Assembly (NCBI GenBank): GCA_017305635.1 | Contig: JAFKKF010000007.1 | Span: 1 to 64,000, forward strand | Reading direction: 5' to 3' | Source: Hyphomicrobiales bacterium | Lineage (GTDB): Bacteria; Pseudomonadota; Alphaproteobacteria; Rhizobiales; Kaistiaceae | DNA: 64,000 nucleotides | Shown here: positions 23,508 to 32,547 of the stretch, piece by piece | How the letters are laid out: the number at the start of each line of letters is the position of its first letter | How positions within the stretch are numbered: the stretch's first letter is position 1 | The notes under the pieces: generated by a model | What the model saw: the letters and a program-made list of their open reading frames with translations, nothing else | Databases searched by the model: none | Told to the model about the DNA's origin: nothing | Made by a program: the position numbers and the translations under genes

Positions 23508-24377
23508 TCAGATGCGGAAATAGCGCTCGGCATTGGCCGAGAAGAGCTTCACCTGCTCGTCGCGGCTGAAGCCCTTGATGATCTCGGCATAGGCGTTGAT
23601 CACGTCCGGGTAGGAGCTGAACAGGCGGTCGACGGGCCAGTTGGTGCCCATGACGATGCGGTCGACGCCGAAGGCCTCGATGCAGCCGAGCACGTAGGGC
23701 CGGATGGAATCGATCGTCCAGCGGAAGTCGCCCATGCCGAGGCCGGAGACCTTCATGACGATATTGTCGGCCTTGGCATAAGTGTCCATCGCCTTCCGCC
23801 AGAGCTTGAAATATTCGGGGTCGCGCTTCTCCGGGATGGCGCAGTGGTCGATGCAGATGAGCGTCCCGGGGAACTTCGCCGCGAGCTTCATCATGTCGTC
23901 GACGAGGCTGATGCGCGTGTCGATGCAGGAGACGAGATCGTGTTTGGCGAGGTGGCTGAAGCCCGCCTGCCAGGCCGGGTCGATGAGATAGCGCCCGTCG
24001 CCGAAATCGCGGACGCCGCGCACGTTCGGATATTCCAGGTGACGCTCGATCACCTTCTCGGCGTCGGGTCGCGCCAGGTGGACCTCGGCGACGATCGCCG
24101 TCGGCAGGCCGGTCCGCTTGTGGAACTCGGTGAGCCACTTCGTCTCCTCGACCGGATCGGCGATGCCGAGCGCGGCCTGGACGTGGATCGCCTTCTTGAC
24201 GTTGTGGAAGCGGGTCTCGCCGATGAAGTCGTCGATCCAGTAGTGCTGCGCCTTCAGCGCGTCGATATTGCCGAGGAAGCCATGGATCGAGGCGGGTTCC
24301 AGCCAGGCATAGCGGAGCTCCGGCCGCTTCATGTCGTGGAGATGGAAGTGGGTGTCGACGAAGGGCAGCTCGGCCAC
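23508..24377 (-). CDS. Amidohydrolase-family protein, L-fuconolactonase-like
   Basis: The 289-residue product belongs to the Amidohydro_2 group. It starts with the metal-motif region FVDTHFHLHD. Further elements are IVAEVHLARPD, GVRDFGDGRYLIDP, ICIDHCAIPEK and the C-terminal RIVMGTNWPVD, which is typical of sugar lactone hydrolases and related decarboxylases. It would hydrolyse a lactone formed by one of the dehydrogenases. It is the first gene of the minus-strand operon 24377-19540, whose promoter region holds two putative LacI operators (24439-24448 and 24518-24527). Confidence 0.8.
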   Translation of the reverse strand: MAELPFVDTHFHLHDMKRPELRYAWLEPASIHGFLGNIDALKAQHYWIDDFIGETRFHNVKKAIHVQAALGIADPVEETKWLTEFHKRTGLPTAIVAEVHLARPDAEKVIERHLEYPNVRGVRDFGDGRYLIDPAWQAGFSHLAKHDLVSCIDTRISLVDDMMKLAAKFPGTLICIDHCAIPEKRDPEYFKLWRKAMDTYAKADNIVMKVSGLGMGDFRWTIDSIRPYVLGCIEAFGVDRIVMGTNWPVDRLFSSYPDVINAYAEIIKGFSRDEQVKLFSANAERYFRI

Positions 24378-24438
24378 GGCAATATCCTCCCCGAAACGGT
24401 GCAGTATCCAACCTTATGCGGGCCGGTCGGTGCGAAAA

Positions 24439-24448
24439 ATATCGTTTC
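24439..24448. promoter_or_regulatory. Putative LacI-family operator (1 of 5)
   Basis: ATATCGTTTC keeps the right half GTTTC and central CG of the palindrome GAAACGTTTC. It lies 62 bases from the amidohydrolase start and 79 bp centre to centre from the next site, in the 210-base divergent promoter region. Confidence 0.5.
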
Positions 24449-24517
24449 CATTCTTAGCGGAGGCGGCCCGGCCCGGCAAGGCGGGCAGGGGCCGGGATAA
24501 AGGGCTTGCCCGCCTCA

Positions 24518-24527
24518 ATAACGTTTC
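24518..24527. promoter_or_regulatory. Putative LacI-family operator (2 of 5)
   Basis: ATAACGTTTC matches GAAACGTTTC at eight of ten bases. It lies 61 bases upstream of the SDR start at 24588. With the site at 24439 it could serve both divergent operons, perhaps by looping. Confidence 0.55.
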
Positions 24528-24587
24528 AATATAGTCCCCTCGGATGAAGTCCCGGCCAACGGGACCGGGGAACGGACGACGGAGGAG

Positions 24588-25337
24588 ATGAGCGCGCAAT
24601 CGGGCAGGCGCCGCGGCGTGGTGACCGGGGCCGGCAGCGGCATCGGCAAGGCCGTCGTGCGTCGGCTTCTGCGGGAGGGCGGCGAGGTGCTTGCCGTCGA
24701 CCTGAGGGGCGAGGCGATTGCCGAGTTCGCCGGCCCGCAATGCCAGGTGCTCGCCGCCGACGTGACCGATGCCGAAGCGCGGAAGAGGATCGAGGACTGG
24801 GCGGATGGCGCCGACTGGCTGGTCAATTCCGCGGGCATCGTGATGGTGCGGCCGATCTTCGAGGTGACCGTCGAGGACTGGCGGCGCGTGCAGACGGTGA
24901 ATGCCGAGGCGACGTTCTTCCTCTGCCAGAAGATCGGGCCGCGGATGAAGCCGGGCGGAGCGATCGTCAATCTCTCCTCGAGCTCGGCCAAGTACGCGAC
25001 CACGGTCGAGGTCGCGGCCTATGCGGCGTCGAAGACCACGATCCTCTCCATCACGCGCTCCTTCGCCTATGCGCTGGCCTCGCGGCCGGTGAGGGTCAAC
25101 GCCATCCTGCCGGGCATCGTCGACACGCCGATGCAGGATGCGGTGCGCGAGGGCGTCGCGCCGATGCGCGGCATCAGCCTCGGTGAGTGGGATACGGTGC
25201 GCACGAAGTCGGTGCCGCTCGCCCGCGCCGCCTCGCCGGACGAATGCGCCGGGCTCATCTGGTTCCTGCTCTCCGAGGAGTCCGGCTACATGACGGGGCA
25301 GGCGATCAATTTCACCGGGGGGCTGGTCACCTGGTGA
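24588..25337 (+). CDS. Short-chain dehydrogenase/reductase (SDR)
   Basis: This 249-residue SDR has TGAGSGIG, NSAG in place of NNAG, NLSSSSAKY as Ser region and YAASK as catalytic motif. VDLR after the second strand suggests NAD. A GACGGAGGAG ribosome-binding site precedes the ATG closely. It is the first gene of the plus-strand catabolic/transport operon (24588-31470) and is followed 42 bases later by the SMP-30 lactonase gene, a common pair for sugar oxidation to a lactone and hydrolysis. Confidence 0.8.
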   Translation: MSAQSGRRRGVVTGAGSGIGKAVVRRLLREGGEVLAVDLRGEAIAEFAGPQCQVLAADVTDAEARKRIEDWADGADWLVNSAGIVMVRPIFEVTVEDWRRVQTVNAEATFFLCQKIGPRMKPGGAIVNLSSSSAKYATTVEVAAYAASKTTILSITRSFAYALASRPVRVNAILPGIVDTPMQDAVREGVAPMRGISLGEWDTVRTKSVPLARAASPDECAGLIWFLLSEESGYMTGQAINFTGGLVTW

Positions 25338-25379
25338 GCGACGACAATTGCCGCTGAAAGGCGGAAAGGGAGGAATGCG

Positions 25380-26258
25380 ATGAAGAAGCCGATCACGGTC
25401 TGCACCACCGGCCTCGGGCACCCGGAAGGGCCGTATGAGCTCGATGACGGGCGCGTCATCTATGCGAACACCTACGGCAGCGCGATCGGCGTCTGGGATC
25501 CGAAGACCAACAAGGCCGGCGTCTATGCCGATGTCGGCGGCGGGCCGAATGCCTGCATGCTCGGCAGCGACGGCTGCGTGTACTCGACGCAGACGCCGAA
25601 TGTCGGCTCGTGGGTGGCGCCGGTGCACCGGCCGCCGTCGATCCAGAAGTCGCACCCGAACGGCAAGGTCGAGATCCTCGTCACCGAGGCCGACGGGGTG
25701 AAGTTCGACGGGCCGAACGACCTGACCTTCGCGCCGGACGGGCGGCTGTGGTTCACCGATTCCGGCGACTGGGCGCCTGACACCAAGCCGCACAAGGGGC
25801 GCATCGTCGTCGTCGAGAAGAACGGCAAGGCGAAGATCGTCGAGGAGCTCGCCCACGTCTATCCGAACGGCATCGTGGCGGAGAAGGACGGGTCGATCGT
25901 GTGGGTCGAGTCCTACACGCTGAACGTCGTCCGCCGGAAGCCGGACGGCACGAAGAAGGTCTTCGCCAGGATGCCGGAAGGGCACATCCCGGACGGCCTG
26001 AAGATCGACGAGAAGGGCAATTTCTGGATCACGGCAGTGGCGGCCGGCGGCGTAGACGTGTTCTCGGCCGACGGCAAGCACCTCGATTTCCTCGAGACCG
26101 GCGGCACGATCCTCAATGCCGTGTTCGGCAAGGGCGGCAAGCTCTTCTGCTGCGACATGGGACCTTTCGACGTCACCGGCTCGGCTATGACGGGCCGCCT
26201 GATCAGGGTAGATGTCGGGGTGGAAGGCATGCCGCTCTTCCGCGGCGCCATCGGATAG
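25380..26258 (+). CDS. SMP-30/gluconolactonase-type lactonase
   Basis: The 292-residue product is a six-bladed beta-propeller lactonase. GLGHPEGPYEL carries the metal-binding Glu. GPNDLTFAPDGRLWFTDSGD provides the Asn and the Asp region, YPNGIVAEKDGSIVWVESY the second Asn, and HIPDGLKIDEKGNFWITAV the catalytic Asp. These hydrolyse aldonolactones using a divalent metal. A GGAGGAATGCG sequence precedes the ATG. It follows a dehydrogenase and precedes a sugar-acid dehydratase candidate, giving a plausible oxidise-hydrolyse-dehydrate order. Confidence 0.85.
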   Translation: MKKPITVCTTGLGHPEGPYELDDGRVIYANTYGSAIGVWDPKTNKAGVYADVGGGPNACMLGSDGCVYSTQTPNVGSWVAPVHRPPSIQKSHPNGKVEILVTEADGVKFDGPNDLTFAPDGRLWFTDSGDWAPDTKPHKGRIVVVEKNGKAKIVEELAHVYPNGIVAEKDGSIVWVESYTLNVVRRKPDGTKKVFARMPEGHIPDGLKIDEKGNFWITAVAAGGVDVFSADGKHLDFLETGGTILNAVFGKGGKLFCCDMGPFDVTGSAMTGRLIRVDVGVEGMPLFRGAIG

Positions 26259-26300
26259 CTTGGATATGACGCCCCAGTTTCTCCATCTGCCGCGACGCCC

Positions 26301-26450
26301 AGCCCTCCCCTTGCGGGAGGGCCGGATTCGCCGCGCCGGAGGCGAGAGCGAATCCGGGGAGGGGTGGCCCCAGCTGAGGCTTACACACCCCTCCCCGGAA
26401 CCGCCTCCGCTTCGCTCCGCCGGTTCCGGCCCTCCCGCAAGGGGAGGGCT
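26301..26450. repeat. Palindromic intergenic mosaic element
   Basis: A perfect 26-bp inverted repeat (26301-26326 and 26425-26450) encloses about 98 bases. Each arm is itself a hairpin around CCCTCCCC..GGGAGGG. Internal pairs such as CGGATTCGCC/GGCGAGAGCGAATCCG add further stems. Such elements are dispersed in rhizobial genomes, often inside operons. Here it separates the lactonase and the enolase-superfamily gene and may stabilise or process the transcript. It fills the 233-base gap. Confidence 0.75.
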
Positions 26451-26491
26451 ACCCCGCGAAAATCGATTCATTCACTTGAAAGACAAGAATC

Positions 26492-27634
26492 ATGAAGATC
26501 GCCAAGGTCGAGGCCATTCCGGTCAGCTATCCGGAGCCGAACGACTTCAATGCGCTCCGCCACCTCTGCCTCGCCAAGATCACGGCCGATGACGGACAGG
26601 TGGGATGGGGCGAGTCGATCACCCAGTTCCCCGAGGCGAACTTCGCCACCAAGGCTATCATCGAGGGCATGGCGCCCAACCTGGTCGGCAAGGATCCGGT
26701 GCAGACCGAGACGCTGTGGCGGCAGAACAAGCAGCAGGCCTGGTGGTACGGCTACCACGGCGGCATCGCGTCCTATGCGACCGCGGCGATCGACATCGCG
26801 CTCTGGGACCTGAAGGGCAAGGCGCTCGGCAAGAGCGTGCTCGACCTGCTCGGCGGGCCGGCGCATGAGCGGCTGCCGGCCATCGCCTCCTGCCATGCGC
26901 ACTACGAGTCGATCCCGGAAATGGCGGAGGAGACGGCGGAGTGGGTCTCGACCGGCCTGCAGGGCCTGAAGACCGGCTTCGGCAAGCGCGGCAATGCCCG
27001 CCTCGGCTACGAGCACGACCGCGACGTGGCGTACGTGAAGGCCATGCGCGAGACCCTCGGCCCCAAGCGCATGCTGATGATCGACAACGGCATCGCCATC
27101 AAGTGGGACGTGACCGATGCGGTCCGCCGCGCCAAGGCGATGGAGGAGTTCAATCTCGACTGGATCGAGGAGCCGCTCGGCGCCTGGGATCCGGAGGGCT
27201 ATGCGAACCTCCGCGCCAAGACGACGACGCGCATCGCCTATGGCGAGCGCGAATGGACGCTGGAGCAGTTCGAGCGGGTGATCGCGACCGGGACGGTGGA
27301 CGTGATCGGCGTCGATCCGGGCCGGGCGGAAGGCATCACCGGCTTCAAGAAGATCACCGAGCGCTGCGAGTTCTACCGCCGGCAGGCCAATGCCCATGCC
27401 TGGTCCTCGGCGATCGTGACGGCGGCGAGCCTCGCCATCTCGTTCAACTCGCCATCCTGCAAGCTGTTCGAGCTGAAGCCGCTCAGGAACCCGATGCAGC
27501 ACGACCTCGTCACCAAGCCCTTCGACCACAAGGACGGCTGGATGTATCCGCCGACCGGGCCGGGACTCGGCATCGAGGTGATCGAGGACGTGGTCGACTC
27601 GTTCCGCAGCGAGAAGGTGCTGGCGAAGCAATAG
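26492..27634 (+). CDS. Mandelate racemase/muconate lactonizing enzyme family protein, sugar-acid dehydratase candidate
   Basis: The 380-residue protein is an enolase-superfamily barrel enzyme. The capping domain is about residues 1-130 (DDGQVGWGES, AAIDIALWDLKGKALGKSV). Metal ligands are visible as MLMIDNG, WIEEP and YGERE. VIGVDPGRAEGIT and NAHAW supply the Asp and His of the mandelate-racemase subgroup. The second-strand motif is LKTGFGKRGN instead of the usual KxK, which points to a subgroup with a distinct substrate. Most such enzymes in sugar operons dehydrate aldonic or aldaric acids. It stands between lactonase and importer genes. Confidence 0.8.
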   Translation: MKIAKVEAIPVSYPEPNDFNALRHLCLAKITADDGQVGWGESITQFPEANFATKAIIEGMAPNLVGKDPVQTETLWRQNKQQAWWYGYHGGIASYATAAIDIALWDLKGKALGKSVLDLLGGPAHERLPAIASCHAHYESIPEMAEETAEWVSTGLQGLKTGFGKRGNARLGYEHDRDVAYVKAMRETLGPKRMLMIDNGIAIKWDVTDAVRRAKAMEEFNLDWIEEPLGAWDPEGYANLRAKTTTRIAYGEREWTLEQFERVIATGTVDVIGVDPGRAEGITGFKKITERCEFYRRQANAHAWSSAIVTAASLAISFNSPSCKLFELKPLRNPMQHDLVTKPFDHKDGWMYPPTGPGLGIEVIEDVVDSFRSEKVLAKQ

Positions 27635-27706
27635 GGCCGGCCGCGGAATGCCGCGGCGGGCGCATATATCGAGGACTGAACAACCGTGTTTCCGGGAGGA
27701 ACCAAA

Positions 27707-28816
27707 GTGAAGAAAGCCACCGTCTCCAAGCTCGCCATCATCGCCGCCTGCGCGGCGATCGGCTCGGCCACCGCCTGGGCCGCCGAAAGCGAGACCCAGA
27801 TCCCGACCTCGGGCGAGAAGGTCGAGGGCGCGCCCTTCGAGGTCAAGCGCGACTGGGGCACCTTCAAGCTCGCCGACCGCATCGCCGAGAAAGTCAAGAA
27901 GGGCGAGAAGATCAACTACGTCTTCTCCTACCAGGCGTCCGGCATCCCGCTCTTCTCGCCGCAGTTCGCGGCGGGCTTCGAGATGGGCTGCAAGATGGCG
28001 CAGCCGATCTACCCGATGGACTGCACCAAGATCGCGCCCGTGCAGAACGACGCCAACCAGCAGGTCTCGCAGATCGAGGCCAAGCTCGCCGCCGGCGAGA
28101 TCGACTGCATCGGCATCGAGCCGGTCGATTCCAACTCGCTGACCGCGATCACCAACAAGCTGATGGACCAGGGCATCCCGGTCTTCACCTCGGGCGTGCC
28201 GTCCAACGGCCACGAGTTCACCCGCTTCACCCAGGTGCCGCTGAAGGAAGGCAAGTATGCCGCCGAGGCGGTGCTGAAGTGGATGAAGGACAACAACAAG
28301 GACCTCAAGGTCTTCGCGGTGTCCGGCGGCGACCCGACCCAGGAATGGGCGCAGGGCCGCATGAAGAGCTTTACCGAGACGATCAAGGCGGCGATCCCCG
28401 ACGCCAAGTTCATCACGACCGAGGCGAACGGCCTCAATACCAGCTATGAGCCCGGCCAGGCCTACGAGGTCTATCGTTCCTTCCTCGCCGCCAACCCGGA
28501 CGTGCAGGTGATCGAGAACGTCGACATCGGCGCCGAGCATGCCGACCGCGCCATCGAGAGCATGGGCCTTTCGGGCAAGGTGTTCACGGTCGGCTGGAAC
28601 TCCTCGCGCGGCCAGCTCGACGCCATCGAGAAGGGCATCCAGATCGCCCAGTTCGACCAGCGCTGGCCGGACCAGGCGGGCTTCGGCGCGGTCGCCTGCG
28701 CGGCGCTCCTGAAGAACGGCGAGATCCTGCCGAACACGCAGACCCTGAAGGCGGTCTTCAAGGACGACGTCGAGCAGGCGCGCGCCGAGCTCGCCAAGAC
28801 CATGAGCCAGAAATAA
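27707..28816 (+). CDS. Sugar ABC transporter substrate-binding protein (CUT2/RbsB-like)
   Basis: The GTG at 27707 is chosen because GGGAGGAA lies directly before it, giving 369 residues. A signal peptide (MKKATVSKLAIIAACAAIGSATAWAAE) precedes a type-1 periplasmic binding fold with INYVFSYQASGIPLFSPQFA. IDCIGIEPVDSNSLTAITNKLMDQGIPVFT is the signature of this class, and GKVFTVGWNSSRGQLDAI lies at the second-domain hinge. It captures the substrate in the periplasm for the permease and ATPase downstream. Large excess expression is expected because a strong hairpin follows it. Confidence 0.85.
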   Translation: MKKATVSKLAIIAACAAIGSATAWAAESETQIPTSGEKVEGAPFEVKRDWGTFKLADRIAEKVKKGEKINYVFSYQASGIPLFSPQFAAGFEMGCKMAQPIYPMDCTKIAPVQNDANQQVSQIEAKLAAGEIDCIGIEPVDSNSLTAITNKLMDQGIPVFTSGVPSNGHEFTRFTQVPLKEGKYAAEAVLKWMKDNNKDLKVFAVSGGDPTQEWAQGRMKSFTETIKAAIPDAKFITTEANGLNTSYEPGQAYEVYRSFLAANPDVQVIENVDIGAEHADRAIESMGLSGKVFTVGWNSSRGQLDAIEKGIQIAQFDQRWPDQAGFGAVACAALLKNGEILPNTQTLKAVFKDDVEQARAELAKTMSQK

Positions 28817-28847
28817 GCGTCTGAAGCCCGACGCCGGCTGCAATCAC

Positions 28848-28874
28848 GGAAGGGGCGCCAAGGGCGCCCCTTCC
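28848..28874 (+). terminator. Strong hairpin after the binding-protein gene
   Basis: A perfect 12-bp stem (GGAAGGGGCGCC / GGCGCCCCTTCC) with a 3-nt loop starts 32 bases after the stop. Such hairpins raise the ratio of binding protein to membrane components by stabilising the upstream mRNA or stopping part of the transcripts. Confidence 0.65.
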
Positions 28875-28936
28875 CGCCACCGGAGCCGGTGGTATCAATC
28901 TCCACGCACCTATCGAATCGAACGGCAGGAACACGG

Positions 28937-29974
28937 ATGAGCAACGTCGAAACGGCGCCGAAGCAGGCTGGCGCAGCCGCCAATGCCGGCATCGACCTCG
29001 CGCTCCGCATGGGCGGGCTCCTGCTCGCGATCATCGTGGTCGCCGGCGTCTTCATCGCCATCAATCCGAACCTTGCCAACCTCAACATGGGCGCCTCGCT
29101 GCTCCGCTCCATGAGCTCGGTGGCGATCATGGCCCTCGGCCTGACGCTGGTGATCGTCGTCGGCGAGATCGACCTTTCCTTCGGCGCGACCTACGGCCTC
29201 GCGGTCAATGCGCTCGCCGTCATGTGGCTGTTCGGGGGCATCCCGGTCTACCTGGCGATCATCCTCGCCGTGCTGGTGGGCACCGCCGTCGGCCTGTTCA
29301 ACGGCCTTCTCGTCACGCGGCTGAACATCCCGTCCTTCATCGTGACGCTCGGCAGCTACAACCTCCTCTACGGGATCAGCCTCTGGGTCTCCAACACGGC
29401 GACCTTCAACCCGGCCTATCCGCCGCCGGACGTGACGATTCCCGATGCCGAGCTCGATTTCTTCGTCGGGCTGACCCAGAGCTTCGGCTCCTTCGGCCTG
29501 TCGCTGGAGGTGGTGTGGATGTTCGGCATCGCGCTCGTCGTCGCCTTCCTCCTGCACCGCTCGCTGTTCGGCTTCCGGCTGATGGCGATCGGCGGCAATA
29601 CGCGCGCCGCCGAGCTCGCCCGCCTGCCGGTGAAGCGCTACAAGATCCTCGCCTTCACGCTCTGCGGCACGCTCGCCGCGGTCGCCGGCATCCTCGACTT
29701 CTCCTTCATCCAGACCAGCCAGCCGAATACGGGCCTCTCCTTCACCTTCCCGGTCTTCGCGGCCGTGATCATCGGCGGCGCCAGCCTGTCGGGCGGCAAG
29801 GGCACGGTGATCGGCACGCTCGGCGGCGCGCTGCTCTTGGCCATCCTGCAGCTCGGCCTCTCGATCCTTTCGCCCGGCCCGCATGTGCAGCAGATATTCC
29901 TCGGCGCGGTGACCATCGGCGCGGTGGCGCTCGATCTCCTCCTCACCTCCATCCGCAAGCGCAGGGCGGCATGA
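28937..29974 (+). CDS. Sugar ABC transporter permease (CUT2/RbsC-like)
   Basis: The ATG at 28937, behind AGGAACACGG, gives 345 residues. Around eight to ten hydrophobic helices are visible, with the family stretches GLTLVIVVGEIDLSFGATYGLAVNALAV and LNIPSFIVTLGSYNLLYG. RLMAIGGNTRAAELARLPV and PVFAAVIIGGASLSGGKGTVIGTLGGALLL follow. The IDLS...G and GG.SL.GG motifs define BPD_transp_2 permeases for sugars. The stop overlaps the ATPase start by 4 bases. Confidence 0.85.
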   Translation: MSNVETAPKQAGAAANAGIDLALRMGGLLLAIIVVAGVFIAINPNLANLNMGASLLRSMSSVAIMALGLTLVIVVGEIDLSFGATYGLAVNALAVMWLFGGIPVYLAIILAVLVGTAVGLFNGLLVTRLNIPSFIVTLGSYNLLYGISLWVSNTATFNPAYPPPDVTIPDAELDFFVGLTQSFGSFGLSLEVVWMFGIALVVAFLLHRSLFGFRLMAIGGNTRAAELARLPVKRYKILAFTLCGTLAAVAGILDFSFIQTSQPNTGLSFTFPVFAAVIIGGASLSGGKGTVIGTLGGALLLAILQLGLSILSPGPHVQQIFLGAVTIGAVALDLLLTSIRKRRAA

Positions 29975-31470
29975 GCGCGGCCGAGGGCCCGACCGACAAG
30001 GGCGTCCGCATCCGCGGCGTCGCCAAGCGCTATGGCAGCACGGTGGCGCTCGACGGCATCGACCTCGACCTGGTGCCCGGCGAGGTGCTCGGCATTGCCG
30101 GGCCGAACGGCGCCGGCAAGTCGACGCTGATGCGGATCATCGCCGGCGAGGAGAAGCCGGATTCCGGTACCCTGACGCTCGACGGCGTGCCGTGGTTCCC
30201 TTCGGTCAACTGGCACAACGTCGCCGTGGTCCACCAGGAGCCGCAGCTCTTTCCGAACCTCACCGTCGCCGACAACGTCATGGTCGGCCGCGAGGGCACC
30301 CGCTCGGGCAAGCCGAGACTGTCGGCCGCCGACGGCGAGGTGATGAAGGCGCTCGGCATTGCCCGCTATGCCGGCGTGCTGCTCGAGGACTGCACGCTTG
30401 CCACGGCACAGCGCACCGAGATCGCCCGGGCGGTGGCGCGCCAGGCGCGCGTCTTCCTCTTCGACGAGCCCAACTCGGCGCTGACCGAGGAGGAGTCCGA
30501 CGAACTCTTCCGCGAGATGAAGAAGCTCGCCGGCGAGGGCCGCATCGTCCTTCTCGTGACGCACCGGCTCGGCGACCTCGTCGCCCATGCGAAGCGTGTC
30601 GCGGTGATCCGCGACGGCAAGGTGCGCGCCATGCTGGAAGGGTCGGGACTCACGGAGGACGCGATCGCGCAGCAACTCGTCGTCGACAGCGGCGCCGAGG
30701 CGGCGGCGAAGGGCGCCGGCGGCGCCCATGCCGGCAAGAGCACGGTCGCCGAGGTCTCCGGCTGGTCGCATGGTGCCGCGTTCCGCGACATTTCCTTCTC
30801 CGCGAGGCCGGGCGAGATCATCGCGCTGATGGGCGTCGAGGGATCGGGGGCGCGCGAGTTCCTGCGCTCGCTCGCCGGCCTCGAGCGCTGCAGCGGGACG
30901 ATCCGCGTTGCCGAGGAGCGCGGCGAGGCGGCGCAACTGCTCACCGCCTACGTGCCGGCGACGCGGGTCGAGAGCCTCTACAGCAATTTCTCCGTGGGCG
31001 AGAACCTGCTCGTCCGTCTCGGCCGGCCGGATATTGCCGGCGTCGCGCTGGCGCTCAAGAAGCGGCGGATGAAGGAGCTCGCGGCCGAGGCGGTGCAGCG
31101 TTTCCTCGTCAAGACGCGGACGACGACGCAGCTCATCCGCTCGCTCTCCGGCGGCAACCAGCAGAAGGTCGCCATCGCGCAGGCGCTCAACTGCTCGCCG
31201 CGGCTGCTCCTCCTCGAGGAGCCGACGCGCGGCGTCGATATCCGCTCCAAGCGCGAGATCTACCGCCTGCTCCGCGACTATGCGGAGGAGGGCAATGCGG
31301 TCCTCATGTTCTGCACCGAGGTGCTGGAGGTCTACGAGGCGGCGGACCGGGTGCATGTCGTCTCGGAGGGACGGCTGTCGCCGGCCATCGACGTGCACGG
31401 CTACGACCAGGTCGAAAAGCTCGCCACCGACATCACGCGGCTCGAGAGCCATGCCGGGGTGGCGGCGTAG
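29971..31470 (+). CDS. Sugar ABC transporter ATPase with two nucleotide-binding domains
   Basis: The 499-residue product starts at the ATG overlapping the permease stop. Domain 1 has Walker A GPNGAGKST, a degenerate signature LATAQRTEIARAVA and Walker B VFLFDEPN. Domain 2 has a degenerate P-loop GVEGSGAREFL and a good signature LSGGNQQKVAIAQAL with LLLLEEPTRGVDIRSK. Loss of one active site is usual in CUT2 ATPases, but the poor signature in domain 1 is uncommon. It powers import with the two preceding genes. Confidence 0.85.
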   Translation: MSAAEGPTDKGVRIRGVAKRYGSTVALDGIDLDLVPGEVLGIAGPNGAGKSTLMRIIAGEEKPDSGTLTLDGVPWFPSVNWHNVAVVHQEPQLFPNLTVADNVMVGREGTRSGKPRLSAADGEVMKALGIARYAGVLLEDCTLATAQRTEIARAVARQARVFLFDEPNSALTEEESDELFREMKKLAGEGRIVLLVTHRLGDLVAHAKRVAVIRDGKVRAMLEGSGLTEDAIAQQLVVDSGAEAAAKGAGGAHAGKSTVAEVSGWSHGAAFRDISFSARPGEIIALMGVEGSGAREFLRSLAGLERCSGTIRVAEERGEAAQLLTAYVPATRVESLYSNFSVGENLLVRLGRPDIAGVALALKKRRMKELAAEAVQRFLVKTRTTTQLIRSLSGGNQQKVAIAQALNCSPRLLLLEEPTRGVDIRSKREIYRLLRDYAEEGNAVLMFCTEVLEVYEAADRVHVVSEGRLSPAIDVHGYDQVEKLATDITRLESHAGVAA

Positions 31471-31514
31471 GATTGGCGCAAGTGGGCGCCCCCTCCACCG
31501 GCTTCGCCGGTCCC

Positions 31515-31536
31515 CCTCCCCCGTAAACGGGGGAGG
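31515..31536. terminator. Hairpin between convergent operons
   Basis: CCTCCCCCG/CGGGGGAGG with a TAAA loop lies between the ATPase stop at 31470 and the end of the oppositely transcribed E1-beta gene. A smaller ACCGGC-TTC-GCCGGT hairpin lies just before it. The pair may stop transcription in both directions. Confidence 0.55.
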
Positions 31537-31541
31537 AACCT

Positions 31542-32546
31542 CTACCCCCGCCCCGTGTCCCGCATGAGCTTCCGCGCGGCGTCGGCGATGCGTGTCGGAG
31601 AGGGGATGGCCTCGTCCTCCAGCGGCGGCGAATAGGGCAGCGGATAGTCGGGAAGCGTGACGCGGATCGGCGGCGCATCGAGATAGTCGAAGGCCTCTGT
31701 GACCACGTCGGCGACGACGCTGGCGCTCCAGCCACCGGCGGCGACCTGCTCTTCGACCAGCACCAGCCGGTTCGTCTTCCGCACGCTCTCGGCGACCGCC
31801 GATGCGTCGAAGGGGCGGAGCACGCGGAGGTCCATGACCTCGGCCTCGATGCCGTCGGCGGCGAGGAGGTCGGCGGCTTCCAGCGCCCGGCCGACCATGG
31901 CGAGGGTGGCGACGATGGTGACGTGCTTGCCGGGGCGCAGGATGCGCGGCCCGGTGGGCATGGCCGCATCGTCGCTGCCGACCGGCACCGGGCCCTTGGA
32001 CGACAGGAGCGCCTTGTGCTCCAGCACCAGCACCGGATTGTCGTCGCGGATGGCGCCCTTCAGCATCGAATAGGCCTCGGCCGGCGAGGACGGGCAGACG
32101 ATCTTCAGGCCCGGCACCGAGAGCATCCAGGATTCGGCCGTCTGCGAGTGCTGCGCGGCGAAGCGGAGCCCGGCGCCGCCGATGGCGCGAATGGTGACGG
32201 GCACCTTCACCCGCCCGCCCGACATCAGCCGGTGCTTGGCGATGCCGTTGACGATCTGGTCGAAGCAGACGCCGAGGAAATCGGCAAACATGATCTCGAC
32301 GATCGGCCGCCAGCCGGTCAGCGCGAGGCCGAGGGCGGCGCCGACGAAGCCGGTCTCGGCGATGGGCGTGTCGCGGACGCGCGCCGGGCCGAACTCGTCG
32401 ACGAGGCCGAGGGTGGTCTTGAACGGCCCGCCGGACTCGGCGATGTCCTCGCCCATGATGAGCGTCTTCGGGTCGCGGCGCATCTCCTCCTGCAGCGCGG
32501 TGAGGATCGCTTCGCGGTAGGTGATCTCGCGCTCGGCCATGGTCAT
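31542..32546 (-). CDS. 2-oxoacid dehydrogenase E1 beta subunit, acetoin/pyruvate type
   Basis: The 334-residue product is the beta chain of a thiamine-diphosphate dehydrogenase. Features are ILTALQEEMRRDPKTLIMGEDIAESGG, RVRDTPIAETGFVGAALGLALTG, EIMFADFLGVCFDQIVNGIAK and the C-terminal DLRVLRPFDASAVAESVRKTNRLVLVEE. With the alpha subunit encoded upstream it decarboxylates a 2-oxoacid or cleaves acetoin. The start ATG at 32546 is one base from the end of the alpha gene; an in-frame ATG six bases on is also possible. No E2 or E3 gene lies nearby. Confidence 0.85.
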   Translation of the reverse strand: MTMAEREITYREAILTALQEEMRRDPKTLIMGEDIAESGGPFKTTLGLVDEFGPARVRDTPIAETGFVGAALGLALTGWRPIVEIMFADFLGVCFDQIVNGIAKHRLMSGGRVKVPVTIRAIGGAGLRFAAQHSQTAESWMLSVPGLKIVCPSSPAEAYSMLKGAIRDDNPVLVLEHKALLSSKGPVPVGSDDAAMPTGPRILRPGKHVTIVATLAMVGRALEAADLLAADGIEAEVMDLRVLRPFDASAVAESVRKTNRLVLVEEQVAAGGWSASVVADVVTEAFDYLDAPPIRVTLPDYPLPYSPPLEDEAIPSPTRIADAARKLMRDTGRG

Positions 32547-32547
32547 C